A stretch of DNA of 64,000 bases from JAJXWB01 sp037044955 (lineage in GTDB: Bacteria; Pseudomonadota; Alphaproteobacteria; Rhizobiales; Beijerinckiaceae): positions 62,001-126,000 of the forward strand of contig JBAOHX010000014.1 in the NCBI GenBank assembly GCA_037044955.1, in the 5' to 3' direction. How positions within the stretch are numbered: the stretch's first letter is position 1; each line of letters begins with the position of its first letter. A program made the position numbers and the translations under genes. The notes beneath the pieces were generated by a model. It was not told the DNA's origin and made no database searches. It saw only the letters and a list, made by a program, of their open reading frames with translations. Shown piece by piece: positions 63,499-64,000 of this stretch.

Positions 63499-64000
63499 CT
63501 ACTCGAATTCCTTCGGATCGAACTCGCGTTTCTCCGAGCAGAATTCGCAGGTGACGCCGATCTTGCCGTCGTCGCCGATCATGTCCGTGCGCTCCTGCGG
63601 CGTGAAGCGTTTCAGCATCGTGCGGATGCTGTCCGTCGAGCAGCGGCACTGTTCGCGCACAGGCTGCGCCGCGAACACGCGCACGCCGCGTTCGTGGAAC
63701 AGGCGGTAGAGCAGGCGTTCGCCAGACAGCGAAGGATCGATCAATTCGTGATCCTCGATCGTGCCGGCAAGCGCGCGGCCTTCGGTCCATGCTTCGTCCT
63801 CGTCGACCCGGTGCGCTTCCGCGCCCACCGGCGCGTCGCCGGGGTGCAGGTCGGCCTGCCGCCGACGATCCTCCGATTCCGGCAGAAACTGCACGATCAA
63901 TCCGCCTGCGCGCCAATGCGCGCCGGCGCCCGTGACGATCTCGCCGACGGCGAGACGAACCACGGTCGGGATTTGCTCGGATCGGTCGAAATAGTCGTGC
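63499..64000 (-). CDS. hslO: Redox-regulated chaperone Hsp33, 5' end outside window
   Basis: 167 residues of the C-terminal half are visible. The redox switch is complete: CRCS and CEFCSEK, i.e. the CxC and CxxC zinc pairs spaced about 35 residues apart, near the stop at 63499. IVQFLPE and DPSLSGERLLYRLFHERGVRVF are typical. It binds unfolding proteins under oxidative stress. In rhizobia hslO is often near argF/argD, so the gene to its right may be an arginine gene. Confidence 0.92.
   Translation of the reverse strand, partial: HDYFDRSEQIPTVVRLAVGEIVTGAGAHWRAGGLIVQFLPESEDRRRQADLHPGDAPVGAEAHRVDEDEAWTEGRALAGTIEDHELIDPSLSGERLLYRLFHERGVRVFAAQPVREQCRCSTDSIRTMLKRFTPQERTDMIGDDGKIGVTCEFCSEKREFDPKEFE

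Overview
The window is high-GC DNA that reads like a Hyphomicrobiales-type alphaproteobacterium. Supporting signs are a SAM-II riboswitch in front of metZ, a double-length dCTP deaminase of the alphaproteobacterial type, BadM/BadL-like regulators, and several families of short palindromic intergenic repeats. Genes are tightly packed, often with ATGA or TTGA overlaps. No rRNA, tRNA, CRISPR array, transposase or phage gene was seen. The species cannot be named from the sequence alone.

Layout. 1-3.3 kb: the start of an L,D-transpeptidase lipoprotein gene, a class I aminotransferase and an M20 amidohydrolase. 3.4-9.3 kb: three related GNAT acetyltransferase domains in two genes, a hemerythrin, an Rrf2 (BadM-like) regulator, then on the minus strand a ferritin-like protein coupled to korB and korA (2-oxoacid:ferredoxin oxidoreductase). 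9.6-16.4 kb: a compact anaerobic benzoyl-CoA operon, oah-dch-bcrCBAD-fdx, of the ATP-dependent Thauera type. 16.5-21.1 kb: a branched-chain-amino-acid-type ABC importer, probably for aromatic acids. 21.1-27.3 kb: accessory oxidoreductases and hydrolases (PRISE-like SDR, cyclase-family protein, enoyl-CoA hydratase, two SDRs, an MDR reductase, a cupin). 27.4-30.7 kb: a small exported protein and a caspase-fold protein lacking its catalytic dyad, with a Pro-rich region and a Gln/Met-rich tail. 30.9-34.3 kb: protocatechuate 4,5-cleavage genes ligJ-ligI-ligA-ligB, then an MFS exporter. 35.8-46.5 kb: glycogen metabolism (glgX, glgP divergent from glgA, glgB, malQ). 46.8-52.9 kb: Mg2+ P-type ATPase, thioredoxin 2, an ion transporter, a quinone-oxidoreductase homologue and a prolyl-tRNA-editing homologue. 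53-58.6 kb: a CecR-YbhGFSR-like efflux operon. 58.7-64 kb: dCTP deaminase, SAM-II riboswitch plus metZ, apaG, argE, a secreted protein and the 3' part of hslO.

How the genes work together. The 3.4-21 kb block forms a coherent anaerobic aromatic module. The ABC importer brings in substrate. BcrCBAD reduces benzoyl-CoA using electrons from the 2[4Fe-4S] ferredoxin, which KorAB can recharge from 2-oxoglutarate. Dch and Oah carry the diene to a ring-opened product. The Rrf2 protein and the GNAT proteins are likely regulators, and hemerythrin plus the ferritin-like protein are plausible oxygen or peroxide guards. The 6-hydroxycyclohexene dehydrogenase (Had) and a benzoate-CoA ligase are not in the window. 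The lig genes add an aerobic ring-cleavage route, so the organism probably uses aromatics with and without oxygen.

Sequence quality. Around thirty reading-frame breaks occur in otherwise well-conserved genes. Nearly all are repaired by removing one base, which points to insertion-biased sequencing or assembly error rather than gene decay. Affected genes are annotated as full genes, with the break positions given.
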